From: Effrenium voratum
Taxonomy: Eukaryota > Sar > Dinophyceae > Suessiales > Symbiodiniaceae
Reading direction: 5' to 3'
DNA length: 64,000 nt
Assembly: GCA_963377175.1 (NCBI GenBank)
Contig: CAUJNA010003247.1
Coordinates: 100,001-164,000, forward strand
Of the stretch, positions 38,714 to 51,160 are shown piece after piece (position 1 is the first letter of the stretch; every line of letters starts with the position of its first letter). A model generated the notes under the pieces. It searched no databases. It was not told where the DNA came from and worked only from the letters and a program-made list of their open reading frames with translations. The position numbers and the translations under genes are program-made.

Positions 38714-38801
38714 CTTACTTGCCCAAGGGACCTGGAAATAAACGATTAACCCAAAGGGAAAACCAAAACGGAAAAAGGTTGATGTGTTTTGAACAACTGA
38801 G
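38714..38801. repeat. Diverged element, family B copy 3
   Basis: TTACTTGCCCAAGGGACC and TGGAAATAAACG match the left half; the right end AACAACTGAG is weak. Confidence 0.4.
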
Positions 38802-38804
38802 TCA

Positions 38805-39340
38805 CAGGTCCAATTATCTGGAACTGGCCGGGCCCGCCACGCTTCCCCCACGAACACCCCACCAAAAGGAATGGCGCGAATGGCGCAAATGGCGCTGTTT
38901 AAAAGCATCGAAAGGGAGAGCTTTTCAAGGAACCTCGCTGATCTCCTAGCGCCCTTGCAAAGAATTCCTGCCAACAAGTGCAAATCTCAAGTTCCACTTT
39001 CTGATGGTTGAGAAACATAACATCATTCCAGGAACCCCTCCTCACCAATCCCGCCCTTCACTTCTCATCTGCAATCGGCTCACAATACTGAATTAGAGAT
39101 AGCCCATACTGAGCAGCTCCAAACCAGCAACAACTCCGCCGACCCCAAATCCCGTCATATTTGGGACACTTTAGAACCAAATTGAAACCGTTACTCAGCA
39201 AACATCAAACCATTCCGAAACCAGCACAGATCCAAATATTGACGTTGCATGTCTTTGGCTTAAGTTTCTAAAGCCTTCTTTCTGTTCGGAAAAACCGTGG
39301 CAGGGGCGCGCTTGCCTTGCCCCAAGCGAAAAAGTTCATT
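38805..39340. other. Stretch without supportable gene
   Basis: One short open minus frame (38,675-38,983). From 39,000 to 39,340 no frame of note and no recognised repeat. Confidence 0.3.
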
Positions 39341-39341
39341 C

Positions 39342-39456
39342 CTCTGGGTTGCTTTCTGCTCCCCTGCTAAAGGTTTAGCTTGTAGTGACTTAATGGAAAA
39401 CCCAGTAATGGGCAAAAAGTAAAAGTCCTAACATCCCTTGGCAAAATGCACCAAAG
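39342..39456. repeat. Element, family D copy 5
   Basis: TGGGTTGCTTTCTGCTCCCC at the left, CATCCCTTGGCAAAATGCAC then CAAAG at the right. Confidence 0.65.
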
Positions 39457-39570
39457 TCCAGGTTGTCGCGACGCACTACTAGAGGGAAGCGGTTGTGCAA
39501 CTTACAGCGATGCGCTGCTCTTCCGGAAGGCCTTGCCAATGGACTTCTCCGCTTTCTGAGGTCACGTCAA

Positions 39571-39801
39571 GGGTCAACCTGCTGACCCCTCTGAAAAAAG
39601 TGAACAACTTGTTGTGGAGCCCATGAAAGATCAGGGGTGTCGTTTTACCACCTGTTGTGCGAAAATGGGTTATCCCCTCGAAAAGGAATCCTTCGCTACG
39701 AGTTGATCAATTGTCCACAAAAGGTGGCAAAAAAGACCCCCTGTGAAGGATCACCTGCTTCTCAAAAAGTTAACGTCCAAAGATCCGTTACCCAATCGCC
39801 A
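39571..39801. repeat. Expanded element, family C copy 6
   Basis: CAACCTGCTGACCCCTCTGA at the left and AACGTCCAAAGATCCGTTAC at the right. The 230-bp size is twice the family norm, so something was inserted between the halves. Confidence 0.4.
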
Positions 39802-39990
39802 TGAAGAAGGGGGGCCCCTTGTCAAAATCAAGTTCTACTTGGTGGGCTCCAGCCCAGTTCGGACCTAGAAATCAAAGGCGATCACTTTTGGGGACCTTTA
39901 ACCTTCACAACCATAGCTGGCCTTGTGCAAAAAACAAACACGGGGCATACAACCAATCTAAGCCTGTGGAATCCATTTGTAACACCACAG

Positions 39991-40080
39991 TAATGTTGAT
40001 CCCATATTAAACCCTCCAAAAGTGTGGATTTCCCACTAAACCAAGGGAAGGCCCATATTAACAATATGGGGTTAACATTA
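39991..40080. repeat. Inverted-repeat element, family I copy 4
   Basis: TAATGTTGATCCCATATTAA at the left and the inverse GTTAACATTA preceded by AACAATATGGG at the right: about 22 bp of paired ends. Confidence 0.75.
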
Positions 40081-40086
40081 ACCTAC

Positions 40087-40203
40087 CTTCTATTTGCTTT
40101 AGTCCCCGGGGAAAAGAAACAAACACATATCAATTTAGTTGTGATAGATTCCCTTTAAACTCAACAGGGGAAAATGAAGAATATTCCTTTCAGCAAATGG
40201 AAG
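40087..40203. repeat. Element, family G copy 4
   Basis: CTTCTATTTGCTTTAGTCCC at the left, CCTTTCAGCAAATGGAAG at the right. It starts seven bases after element I4. Confidence 0.65.
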
Positions 40204-40389
40204 CTAAGACAGGGAAACCACCACGAAAGTTGGATCCACGGCCTTGAAGTTGGACGAGTTCGGACCCAGCAATACGTGATCTACCTCAAAAGGGCCGCAA
40301 AAAATGACCCTGCAAAATGCTGAAATAGGTAAACCATGGTCTTTCTAGCCAAACAAATCTAGAGTCATGGGCAGCTCTCTTCACACCCT

Positions 40390-40834
40390 TCAGTTCCATC
40401 TCAGAGCCCCGCGGGTCCAGATTGAAGTCCTGCGCAATTCGAATAAAAGTCGCGAGGCGTTTTTTCGCCGCAGGGGTCTCGTCAGTGGGGCTTCAACCGG
40501 TATTTGTAGCCTCAAAAATGGACACGCCCAAATTTTATGGGTCTCGGTGCCCTTTTTTGCGGGTTGCTTTTTCCTCTGGGGAGCCAAGCAAAACACCGCA
40601 GGGACGAGGCACACGCGTGTGGCCTGCCAAGGGGGAATACCCGTATATGGCATTGCGAAGATGAGGCCCTCCTTCCCCCAATCAGCCCTCTGCGGAGGAA
40701 CAGAGCGGGCAAACAGGCACCACCAGCGGCGCGAGCTTTGCCCAGGCCCTTGGGGATTGAAAACCCGCGGCGAACACAAACCAAACATCGGGGCGTGGCT
40801 CAAGATTAAAGAGCTAGGGTTACGCAGGTGTTAG
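40390..40834. other. GC-rich patch open in four frames
   Basis: Two plus and two minus frames of 80-155 codons overlap between 40,367 and 40,834. Probably contains one exon; no splice or domain evidence lets me place it. Confidence 0.25.
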
Positions 40835-41226
40835 TCTTTGGCTCCCTTTCCCAAGGTGCAATTTGCGAATTTGGGTACTATTTTTTGAGCTAGGCACAAC
40901 GCTGTCGCCGTGCGCTAAGCTTCATACACAAGTCTCACACGCCCGGTACTGAGCAATCATGCCCCTTGCTTGGATCACAAAATCAGGTTTTCAGGCTCAG
41001 TTTTGGAGAAATCCAAAGTCGTCCCGCGACCCCACTGCCTACACATGACTTGCACTGCCTGCAGCACGTTTTCCCTCACCCAGACTGAAGGATCCCCGAA
41101 AAATCAGGCCTTCATTCTGCGCAAGTTCGTTTTTTCGCCGTGCCGGGTGAGCTCGCCTCAACATAGTTGAAACCAGGCCGAACTTCATAAAGCTGGCAAA
41201 GGTACCCTTTGCAAAACCAGCTTTTG

Positions 41227-41340
41227 CTCACTTGCCCAAAGGACCTGGAAATAAAAGGTCAACCTTTTGGGACGCCTTTACTAAACAATGGACCAAATCA
41301 GGGAAACCAAAAGGTGCAAAGGTCGGCTTTGGGCGAGTGA
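41227..41340. repeat. Inverted-repeat element, family B copy 4
   Basis: CTCACTTGCCCAAAGGACC at the left and CTTTGGGCGAGTGA at the right; interior as copy 1 with ACGCC inserted (GGGACGCCTTTACTAAAC). Confidence 0.75.
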
Positions 41341-41891
41341 ACATTTGTAGGATGTTGTTACAGCTTCGCCACCGAAGTACCGCCAGTCAGCAATGCTGGC
41401 TTGCTGGCCGACCGTTCATGTACAAATTGTTCGACAACTATCAAGTTTACACAGACTCCATTTGGCTTCTCGTGGCGAACGGCCATTGTTGAAACACGCG
41501 GCGCCCACTTTGTTGTAGTGTCTCGGAACGCGTGCTAGAGCAGGAGCATTTTGAAACACGTGGCGCCCACTTAGTGTTTCTTTCTATACTCTCAACATCC
41601 GAAAAGGGAACCCCATATTTTCAGAAAGTAGGATTCTGACTGTTTCCTGATTCTTACGGTTCTGTCTTTGTTGTGCAAGAAATGTGTATCTTTATGGTTG
41701 AAATACTTGCTCTTTGAAGCCCAACCATGTTCTCAGAAAAGGAGGGTGCGGGGGCCTCAAAGCGTGGTTGCACCTGTTTTCACGTTTACTTCGGTTGGTC
41801 AGGATGGACAGCGACTGTGACTGTGGCGATGGCAATGCTTGAAAAAGTAAGGTGCGAATCTAAGTCAATACTACACAAGTACTAAATTAAA

Positions 41892-41992
41892 CTCACTGGC
41901 TGAGTGGATGGCCCAAAAAAGAGTCCAAACTTTATATTTGCCACTAAATGGTCATCCCAAAAAGCTTAAAGTTCATGAACTCAGGAAGTGAG
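41892..41992. repeat. Inverted-repeat element, family Q copy 4
   Basis: CTCACTGGCTGAGTGGATGG at the left and GAACTCAGGAAGTGAG at the right, with AAATGGTCATCCCAAAAAG inside. Confidence 0.7.
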
Positions 41993-42131
41993 ACTAAGCA
42001 AGGTCTCAACCAGCTTCCCTGTCGGCTCGTCCCGGTTCGTTCCAGCCCCAAGCTCCTGCCGCGCGACAAGGCCCGGGGCGGACTCCGGCAGAGGCGTCGC
42101 CTACGCCACGCTGCTCATTCTTCAAACATCC

Positions 42132-42237
42132 ATATATGGCTGTGGGTCAAACCAATGGGATCCCATTTTGGGGTAGGTGCACCACCCATTTTAGAACCTA
42201 TTTTAGTGGGCACTGGGGGTGCGGGATTTTGACCCAG
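42132..42237. repeat. Inverted-repeat element, family J copy 3
   Basis: TATGGCTGTGGGTCAAACC at the left, GGGATTTTGACCCAGCGG at the right. Interior arms CCAATGGGATCCCATTTTGG. Confidence 0.6.
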
Positions 42238-42632
42238 CGGTTTGCCACCGAAGAATCGCCAACAATGCTTGGCCAACCGTGCATGTGTACATTCTTCGAT
42301 GAACTCCTGCCAAAGGACCAGTGTTGAAAAGCGGGGGACCTGGACCACCTTTGGCCGAAAAGGTTTTTGGTTAAACCTCCCAAAAGGGAAGATACAAGGA
42401 CCATAGGTGTTGCTCTTTTGTCTTTCCGCTAAATGAAATGAAACCAAGCAAACCAACCAACCCAGCACCATTTGTTCGAATCAAACTAACCTCAAAGGGA
42501 CACCCGTGGCCACGCTTTGCCAGCTTCCGTCGGCTCAGGTCCGCTTGCCCCACCTCCTTCGTTGCGGAGTCCGGGGAACTTGGCCTTCCAAGAGGCCCGG
42601 GCCAGGCCTACGGGCTGTACAACAGGTGCTTT

Positions 42633-42745
42633 CTTGGTTGCTGTTGACCCCCCTGCAAAAAGTTTAACTTTTGGGGGGTTTAGTGGAAAACACCTTTATT
42701 TCCCAAAAAGTCAAAGTCTAAAGATCCAACCCAATAGCAGCCAAG
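42633..42745. repeat. Inverted-repeat element, family C copy 2
   Basis: The best C copy: CTTGGTTGCTGTTG at the left pairs with CAATAGCAGCCAAG at the right over 14 bp with two mismatches. Confidence 0.75.
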
Positions 42746-42878
42746 CTCTTGCTGATAGTGTTGGCATTTGAGTCATGTGGACCAGAATGTCCACTAGTCT
42801 TCTTCAGCTAGTTCCCACCCATTGTTGTGAGAACGGAGTCCACATTGTTCTTGGGGGACGAACAATGTTTAAAGGAAA

Positions 42879-43229
42879 ATGAAACAAACACCACTTACAA
42901 TATCTAGCTTTAACAAACCAAATCAGCCCAATACCAGGCTTGGACCATACTATTGCGCTTGCAACAAATATCAAAGAATGGCCCTTGAATACTACGACCC
43001 CTACCGAAGACAGCTTTACTTTTCAAGCAGCCCCGTTTATTGGCTCGCTAAACTTTGCCAGTCACAGAATCCAACAACTGTGACCCCTGAGGTCCCAATC
43101 TCTGAGGATGCTGTACTAAACCGACTAAACCTTGTTTTCAACTACGACAAGGGTATCCCGATCCCACACAACACCCCCAAAACGATAAGTGGTCTGCCCC
43201 CAGCCCCCCCGTCCACATCGTTGTCCTGA
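42879..43229 (+). CDS. Open frame with protein-like content, unknown
   Basis: A 116-codon frame with Tyr- and Pro-rich natural composition (L-E-Y-Y-D-P-Y-R-R-Q-L-Y-F-S-S-S, L-N-L-V-F-N-Y-D-K-G-I-P). It is the only long frame in its interval, and the other strand is closed, which favours a real exon. It ends at TGA after a proline-rich tail. Base composition is more A/C-rich than in the GC-rich islands, so it may be an old or differently evolving gene. Start uncertain; no family recognised. Confidence 0.4.
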   Translation: MKQTPLTISSFNKPNQPNTRLGPYYCACNKYQRMALEYYDPYRRQLYFSSSPVYWLAKLCQSQNPTTVTPEVPISEDAVLNRLNLVFNYDKGIPIPHNTPKTISGLPPAPPSTSLS

Positions 43230-43901
43230 AATCCCGGCAGCATTCCCAGAATCTCAGCAAAAAGTGGTTGCAAAACAACAGTAGCATTCCACAAAAAGAT
43301 GCTCGGAAAGAAGTGATTTCAAGACTAAAGTAGTGTTCAGAACAAAATAGTGCTGGGCCTCCCGAACTTTGGATGTCCCATGCTCTTTTGGCCAGTATTC
43401 TGGCGTGTGCATGGGGGAGGGGGGCTGCTTTTTAAATCAAGTCCAAACATTAAGGGAATCACCATGATCCATCCTGAGATTGGAACCTCTCTGGGCCCTG
43501 TTTAGGTGCCTGTGCCGGGATTCGTAGAACAAACTAAGGCAACGTGTCAAGAATAATTTTGTGGACGCCCGCATGAAGCCCGTCTCGACATCTCTGTGCC
43601 CCAACACCCATGCTGTTCTTGGCCTCTTGGCGCTGAACAGAAAACTGCGTGAACACCGGAAGTGTGGAACAGCGCCAGTCTGCGAGGCTGGGCCAACTGT
43701 TCATTTGTAGCTGTTCAAGCATCAAGCTTACACAGACTCCACTTGGCTTCTCTTGGCGAAAGGCCATTGTTGAGACACCCTTCCTTCTACGTCATGTTAC
43801 CCACGGAAATCTCGAACAAATTCGGTCAGAGGAGCTGTTTATTAAACTTCCAAACGTCGGATACAAGGTCCCTGGACCCTTGAAACCGCCGGCTCCACCC
43901 A

Positions 43902-43958
43902 CCTCCTGCGTGGCGGGGGAGTGTTGCATCTGCAGCATCTGCGCCATATTGGCCTTCC
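43902..43958 (-). CDS. Met/Gln block, array copy 1
   Basis: Minus reading A-N-M-A-Q-M-L-Q-M-Q-H-S-P-A-T-Q-E-V-G. First full copy of the exon-like block. See the array entry for the unit. Confidence 0.4.
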
Positions 43959-44224
43959 AAAAAAGACACCCCCAGGCCTGTTGATGAGGGGATCAATATG
44001 GCCCATCCTCAAATTGGAACACGTCTCAGCCCCTGAAGCTGGCCACAACGATCAAGCCAGGCGTGCTTGGCCACTCAACCGACTCGACTTCTCAGCCGTT
44101 TAGTTGCGAAACGCGCGTCACACGAAAAGCTGCACCGAGATTTGCAGAACAAACTAAGGCAACATGCTAAGAATAATTTTTGGACGTGCCCGCATGAAGC
44201 CACTCGTGTAAAAGGCGGTTCTAT

Positions 44225-44425
44225 GAGCTGGCTTTCGCGTGCCCTTTCGCGATACTTTCGCGAAAGGGATGTTTTGCTGTCGCGGGCTTCGCTCTTTTTG
44301 AAATTGCTTTCGCGGCGGGCTGTGCAAAACACACCCGTCAGATCGGACGCTTTCGACGGACTGTCGTGGCGGGAACATTCTTGAGGCACTTTCGCAACAA
44401 GCTTTCGCAAGCTTTCGCGGACTGC
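44225..44425. repeat. CTTTCGCG palindrome-rich patch
   Basis: Many CTTTCGC / GCGAAAG words, including TACTTTCGCGAAAGGG as a near-perfect palindrome, with GCTTTCGC repeated near 44,305 and 44,400-44,440. Found inside one array unit and, in weaker form (CTTTCGGGAAGCTTTC), near 58,267. Not explained by the exon block. Confidence 0.5.
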
Positions 44426-45643
44426 ATTGTTGCTTTCGCCGGAGCTCTATAGGACGCCCCCTCTGTACTACTTTTACCACCGAAACAAACTGCGTGAACC
44501 CCAGTGCATTGCGGAACACCGCCAGTCCGCAATGCTGGGCCAACCGTTAATTTGTACAATACTGTTCAACCGCTGCCGTTCACATAAACTCCTGTGGCGC
44601 CTCTTGACGAAAGGCCATTGTTGAAACACCTGGCGCCTATCCTTATTTCCTCTCTTACATCTACCCCACCAAACCACCAAGGGAATCTCGACCAAATTTG
44701 CACGGAAGGGTTGTCTTCTAAGTGCGAAAAGCGAAGGTGGAAGGATCCTTCAAACTCGCTTTGTCAGTGTCCGCCGGCTCATGTCGGCCTCCTGCGGGTG
44801 TTGCATTTGCATCATCTGCGCCATATTGGCCTTGCAAGAAGGGCGCCCACCAACAGCCTGCAGGGCCAACCTTTTGTTGAGGAGGGGGACATATATAAAT
44901 AATCCATCATATCCGTCCTCAGGTTAGTTTAGTTGCGAAACGCTCAGTGTGTTAAAAAGTCTTATAAACAAGAACTGAGACTCGCTTGGCCGCAAGCGCA
45001 TTTCCCAGAGTCATAAAGCCGATTTGTTCTGAGGTGAAGGGTGCGACTGCAAGTTCTCTGCATTATAACCTGACGCGCTACATGCTAATTAATTGGCTAC
45101 CAACTTGCATGGTCTTGGCCACCGATCGCTTGCCATGGCCCCCCCTTTCGCCCAACTGACTAAGTTGAAATTGGTTTGAGACTGGCTTCAGACCTCTTAT
45201 ATGGCTACTCGAAGTGAGCAGCACGAGACAAAGGAGCCAAGACTCCCACACGTGGTGTACCTTCCCGAGTCTTGGAAAAACCTCAGATTCATTAATTAAC
45301 TCCACTGCACCGAGAACTTAGACGTTTGTGAGAAACTCGACGGCCAAAAGGTGATTCTTCTCGCAGAATCAAGAAGGCAACGTACCAAGACGAGGCTTCT
45401 CAAATGTTGAGCAAAGTATAACTATTGTCGTGGGGTGTTTCAAACAACATAGAGTCACAATCATAAGATCAAACGTAGGATATTTCTGTATATGGCCTAT
45501 TACGTTGGCTGGTTGCACCCTCTCGCGCTGCTCAAAAAACATCGGAACCCAAGAGAACTGTGAAACTCTGCCCGTGCGCAATGCTGGACCAACCTGGCAA
45601 ATTGTCGACGCACCTGGCGCCTGTCCACACTTCCTCGTTTTAC

Positions 45644-45736
45644 CTCACTTGCCAAAGGACTTGGGACCTGTACTAAAAATGGACCAAATCAGGGAAACCC
45701 AAAGGTTAAAAGGTCGATTCGCTTTGGGCGAGTGAG
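45644..45736. repeat. Element, family B copy 5, with a solo end nearby
   Basis: CTCACTTGCCAAAGGAC at the left, CTTTGGGCGAGTGAG at the right; a second right end (GATTCGCTTTGGGCGAGTG) stands alone at 45,808-45,828. The flank TCAATGAAGCATCG is shared with copy 1, so the duplication included flanking DNA. Confidence 0.65.
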
Positions 45737-46226
45737 TCAATGAAGCATCGCTTTTTTCATTGGCAGACATGGCATTGCAAAACGACAAAATTTTCCCACT
45801 GCAAGCCGATTCGCTTTGGGCGAGTGAGTTTAACACTGATTCCAAAACCTGATCCATTGGATCCTCATCTCGCCCATAGGTAACCGGCTTATATCGGGTA
45901 GCAAGCCATTGGTTACCTACAAACCTACCACCCCCTCCCCTACAAACCCGGCCCACAAATGGAGCAGCTTTCAACCTGGGCATATGGTTTGTGGGAGCCC
46001 CGGAGTTGCCAAACCTCCGTTCCGCCAAAAGGATCTTTGCTCCCCGGAAAGTGGTCGGCGGCTTTCCCCGCCTCCTGCGCGTGTTGCAGATGCATCATCT
46101 GCATCGGCGTCAGGTGGGGGGTCCCAATCCAACCGGGAATTGGACCGCAGGTTTGAGTAGGTTTTATTGACCAGGGTTCCATTTGGAGACCCATTTTTGG
46201 CCCACAGTCATATTGGCCTTCCAAGG

Positions 46227-46339
46227 CCTGGTTGCTGTTGACCCCCCTGCAAAAAGTGTAACTTTTTAGGGGTTCAGTGGAAAACACCTTTATTTCCCAA
46301 AAAGTGAAAGTCTAAAGATCCAACCCAATAGCAGTCAAG
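46227..46339. repeat. Element, family C copy 3
   Basis: CCTGGTTGCTGTTGACCCCC at the left, CCAATAGCAGTCAAG at the right. CAAGG lies on both sides (46,222-46,226 and 46,340-46,344), a 5-bp candidate target-site duplication. Confidence 0.7.
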
Positions 46340-46380
46340 CAAGGGTGATGGCTAACAGCAAACCGAAGAATCTTCTGAAG

Positions 46381-46504
46381 ATGTGGCTGTGGGTCAAAAA
46401 TAGGGTAACCCCAAAATGGCACCCTGGTAGATGGAAACAATGACTAAAAATACTAAAACTTGTTGTCCATATCCCGGTGGTGTAATTTCGACCCATACCC
46501 ATGT
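46381..46504. repeat. Inverted-repeat element, family J copy 1
   Basis: ATGTGGCTGTGGGTCAAAAA at the left, TTTCGACCCATACCCATGT at the right. Confidence 0.6.
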
Positions 46505-49500
46505 AGGGACGGGAGTCAATTTCAGTCCCAAGTACATCCTGCTGCAGAACCTTTTTGGCCCCTGTGGCTGGCCGCCACGATTCAGCCGTGAGCTATATGG
46601 CCACTCAACCGGCTCGGCTTCTCACCCATTTAGTCGCGAAACGTGCGTCGCACGATAACGGTGCAGCCGGGTTCGTAGACAGCGTTGGACATGACATGCA
46701 GAACCCCAGCCGACAGAATTGATCTAGCAATCTGCAGTTCTGCATATTGCATATCACGTTGCATCTGTTTGCAGCCTCTTGCGCTGATCCAAAACAGTGC
46801 AGGGAACCCAAAGAATTGTGGAACACAGCCAGCCCGCAATGCTGGGCCAACTGTTCATTCGTTGTTCGGCAACTACTGCAAGATACTGCAAGGGACAAAT
46901 TGCTGAAATACCTGGCGCCACTGGCGCCTATCCATACTTCCTCTTCTAGCGCCATGACAAAAGAATCATATTTTGGCCGGAAGGGCTGTGTTTAAACCAT
47001 CCTCTCTAACTTTTGTGTTTTTGTTCAACGAATTTATCCATACAATATTTCCCTCTGTGTAAGTAAGGTTCACTGCTTCCAGTTATGGCATTGACCACAT
47101 TAATCATGAAACCGCATAGAAGTGAAGATACAAGGTCCCTTGAATGCTTCCGCCAGCTGTCGGCTCGTCACACCCGCCTCCTGCGCTGCGGCGGAGTTTT
47201 GCATCTGCATCATCTGCGCCAGATTGGCCTAAGAGAGGCACCCAGCTGCCTTTCGCCAGGCCCAACCTGTTGAGGGTTCAACATGCTCCATCCTTTGGCA
47301 CCACTGGCCCCTGTGGCTGGCCAGCACGATCAAGCCGTGAGTGACAGATCACTGAACTCAACCGTTGAGTGGCTGTTTGCTCCCTCCGCTGATCAAAGAA
47401 CTGCCTGAACTGAGCATTGCGGAACGCCAGTCCGCAATGCTGGGCCACACGTTCATTTTGCACATTGCTCAGATGCAAGGACCATCAAGGACCCTGGACC
47501 CTTGAAATACGTTTTGTCATTTTCCCCGGCTGTCGGCTTGTCGCACCCACCTCCTGCGCTGCGGCGGAGTGCTGCATCTGCATCATCTGCGCAATGCTTC
47601 CCTTCCAAGAGGGGCACCCACCCCTGGCCTACAGTGCTCGCTCTGCAACAGGCACAAGTATCTTCTGAGGATGAACACATACTGCCAAGTACATCCTCAA
47701 GTTGGAACCATCCTTAGTTTTTAAACGGGATTAGTGACCCCCTCTGATGCAAGACGCCGTGTCCAGCCGCAAAATCTAGAACGATTCCAACAAACACTAA
47801 ATGATAGACTGCCAGCCAACGCCATCGCCAATCCTTTTGCCATGCTATTTTCATAGTCTCAAGGGTTGCCATTCCAGAAAAAATGTCGGAAGCAGCATTG
47901 TTTTCTTAACATTGGTTTTAAAACCAAGATTTGACAAGCTCGCAAAGGGTGATTACCCTCCTTCAAGGCTAGCCTCCTCTGATTCAGCAAGTCCCTCTCC
48001 AGCCCGAGAAAAAAGGAAAATGCAAGTTCCTTTACTTTCCCATGGCAGTCCCGTTGGCCAGACAGCGGCCCGCAAAAGGCCGAGGACTGGCCAGGTCCGA
48101 ATTTTGATTCCAGAGGCCCCAAACGACCCCTAAAGGAAAGGGGTTGGTGGCAGGTTTACAAATCAAGCTCCATTAGTCATTGGCTGTGGCCGGCCACGAT
48201 CAAGCCATGCGTTGGCCACTCAACAGGCTCGGCCGAGTTGCGAAACGTGCGTTGCACGAAAAGCCATACGCGGAACAAACCGAAGCAATGTGCCAAGGAG
48301 AACTCAACCCCAAAGCATTGCGGAAAACCACAATGCTGGGCGAACCGTTCATTTGTACATCGTTCAACAACTACTGACTACTGTTCACATAAACTCCTGC
48401 TGGCTTGGCTCAACAAACGAAAATTTAAGCCCCTGGCTCCTAATTATCCATAGCTCTTCTGTTAGCGTTACCCGCGGTGGTGCTTAAACCTTACAAAAGG
48501 GAAGACTCAAGGACCGTTGAAACACATTCTGTCAGCTTCCGCCGGCTCATGTCGGCTTGTCCCACCCACCTCTTGCGCGGCGGCGGAGTGTTGCAGCTGC
48601 ATCATCTGCGCCATGTTGGCCTTCCAAGAGAGGCACCCACCCTTGTTCTACAGTGCTGAACACTTCCCGAGCACAACCTCAAATTGGAACCATCCTTTGT
48701 TCTTGCCACGATCAAGCAAAGAACTCTTGACATGCCCGCAAGAAGCCAAAGCCATTTTGCAATTCTGACAATTGTCATGCGGCGCTACAAAACCAATTGC
48801 AGCCATGACCAGAAGATCTTTTAATGTTCAACTGTTGAGCCCATTGCGTTGGCTGGTTTCCCCTTTTCGAGCTGTGTGGAAGGCCGCCAGTCCGCAATGC
48901 TGGGCGAACTGTTCATTTGCACATTGTTCAACATCTATTGTTTACATTGTTTACATAAACTCCTGTTGGCATCTCTCGGCAAAGGGCCATTGTTGAAACA
49001 GCTGGTGCCTTGCCATGCTTCCTCTTTTTGCGTTGCGTTACCCCACCAAAAGAGTCTCGACCACGTGTGGCCGGAAGCATTGTGAAAAAAAACCTTCGAA
49101 AAGGGAAGTGTCGGATACTTCCCCTCCATCAGACTAACATGGAGGCTCCCAGAAGGCGTCTGTAAATGCAACCAAGTCTTTTAGCTTCCCTGTTAGTCTG
49201 GGGGAGGGTAGTCCCTGGACCGTACAAGACCACGTTTTGTCAGCTTCTGCCGGCTGTCGGCTCGTCCCCGCCTCCTGTGCTGCGGCGACTTGTTGCTGCA
49301 TCTGCATCATCTGCATATTGGCCTTCCAAGAAAAGGCCCCCACCCCAGGCCAACAAGATATCACAAGATTCGCCATACAACAAGTTCAAGTATCCTAGGA
49401 GCGCTTCACTCTTGGCCTCTGGCTGGCCGCCACGATCACGCCATGAGTTATTTGACCACTCAACAGGCCCGGCAATCTCAACACATGCAACCAATGGTTG

Positions 49501-49807
49501 TGTTGCGCACGAAGCCCGCGGATGTAAACCGGGCATTCTCCTGAGAACCGCACTCTGTGAACCATTTGGCGTAAACTGTTGGCCCGCGCATGTTTTGTTC
49601 TTGACACAACCGTGTGAACCCTGTGCTCCAACACCACCTCCGGGTAGGCTCTAATACACGAGCCAAATAATCAGACTGGCATGGTGGAGTACTGTAGAAC
49701 CAACAGAGTCATGATCATAAGATCATCATGCGCAATTCCAAGCTCAGCTGTGGAGTAGTCCACAGTCTCTCACAGCAGGACCTGCAGATCACAAGTCGGA
49801 TTCAGAA

Positions 49808-49990
49808 ATGGGCCTTCCTCCTGAAGCCAAAGTTATTTTGGCCCTGAGCCCGTGGGATAACTGGTCATTACTTCGCGAAGAGAATCTGATTCCAATGCTG
49901 AATCCAACAGACCAAATCTGGTTAAAGGTGATTTTCAACCGGCCTGAGAAAAACCTGAAGAGGTCTATGCCATGCCGGGAACACTTCTAG
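49808..49990 (+). CDS. Open frame inside the array, unknown
   Basis: Sixty codons with natural composition (A-K-V-I-L-A-L-S-P-W-D-N-W-S-L-L-R-E-E-N). Diverged relatives occur at 53,540 and 55,450 (GAGAATCTGATTCCAATG shared with the latter), so it is part of a longer version of the array unit. Coding status unproven. Confidence 0.3.
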   Translation: MGLPPEAKVILALSPWDNWSLLREENLIPMLNPTDQIWLKVIFNRPEKNLKRSMPCREHF

Positions 49991-51039
49991 TCGCAATGCT
50001 GGGCCAACCGTTCATTTACAAAGTGTTCGACAACTATCAAGTTTGCACAGACTGCTTTTAGCTGCTCTTGGCGAAGGGCCAAGGTTGAAGCACGTGGTGC
50101 CCACTCTTGTTTCCTTTCTAAACTCTGCCTCACCAAAGGAATATGGGTCAAACATTGGCTGAAAGAGCTGTTGAAAGCTTCCATAAAAGGATACAAGTGC
50201 CCTTGAAACACGTTTTGTCAGCTTCCGTACGCTCCTGTCGGCTCGTCCAGCCCCCTCCTGCGCTCCGACGGCGGAGTGGTTCATCTGCATCATTTGCGTC
50301 GGCGCCACGTTAGCCTTCCAAGAGAAGCACCCGCCCCTGGCCTAAAGAGTTCGTTGTAAGAGGCCGGAGTATCTTCTGATGCGCATCAACAAAAAATACA
50401 TCCTCAAATTAGACCCACTCTTGGCCCCTTTGGCTGGTCACCACGATCAAAACAGTTCTTGGCCACTCAACAGTCTCGGTTTCTGAACTGTTTACTTGCG
50501 AAACCTGATTCTTCCATGTAAGTCTGTAGGACATCGTACATTTAAACTTGCCACTGGAACACCGCCAGGTCACAATGCTAGGCCAAACGTTCACTGACAA
50601 AATGTTTGACAACTATCAAGTCCACACAGCCGCTTTTTAGCTTGTCTTTAAGCAGGGCCAGTGTTGAAACATGCGGTGCCCACTCTTGTTTCCTTTCTCA
50701 TCACCTCACCACAGGAATATTGTTGTGAATAAGCCTGCCACAAGCAAGAACAAAACAATTGAAACATGTTTTGACCGTTTGCGCCAGCTCAAGTTGGCTC
50801 TTCCCGCCCCTTCCTGCGACGCGGCGGACTGCTGCATCTGCATCATCTGCGTGGACATCATATTGGCCTTCCAAGAGACGCGCCCATTTTTGGCCTTTGC
50901 CCAAGTGACTTCTTTTCCAGGCCCCAAGTACATGTTGAAACTGGCACCATGTTTGGCCCCTGGCTGGTGCGTTCTTTGCCAACTCGGCCAACAGTTTCTC
51001 GAAGCTGGTCGGCGGATTCGTCGGTGATCATGTTTCCTC

Positions 51040-51160
51040 TTCCTCTTTCTTTCCTTCTTTCTGTTCAGCGTTCTTTTCTGTCCATCGTTCGTTCTTTCGT
51101 CTTTGTTGGTCCTTTCTTCCTTTCTTCCTTTCTATCTTTCTTCCTTCCTGGGAGAGTAGT
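51040..51160. repeat. Pyrimidine (CTTT/CCTTT) tract
   Basis: Runs of TTCTTTCCTT and TTTCTTCCTTTCTTCC. Simple repeat; may act as a strong polypyrimidine tract. Confidence 0.75.
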
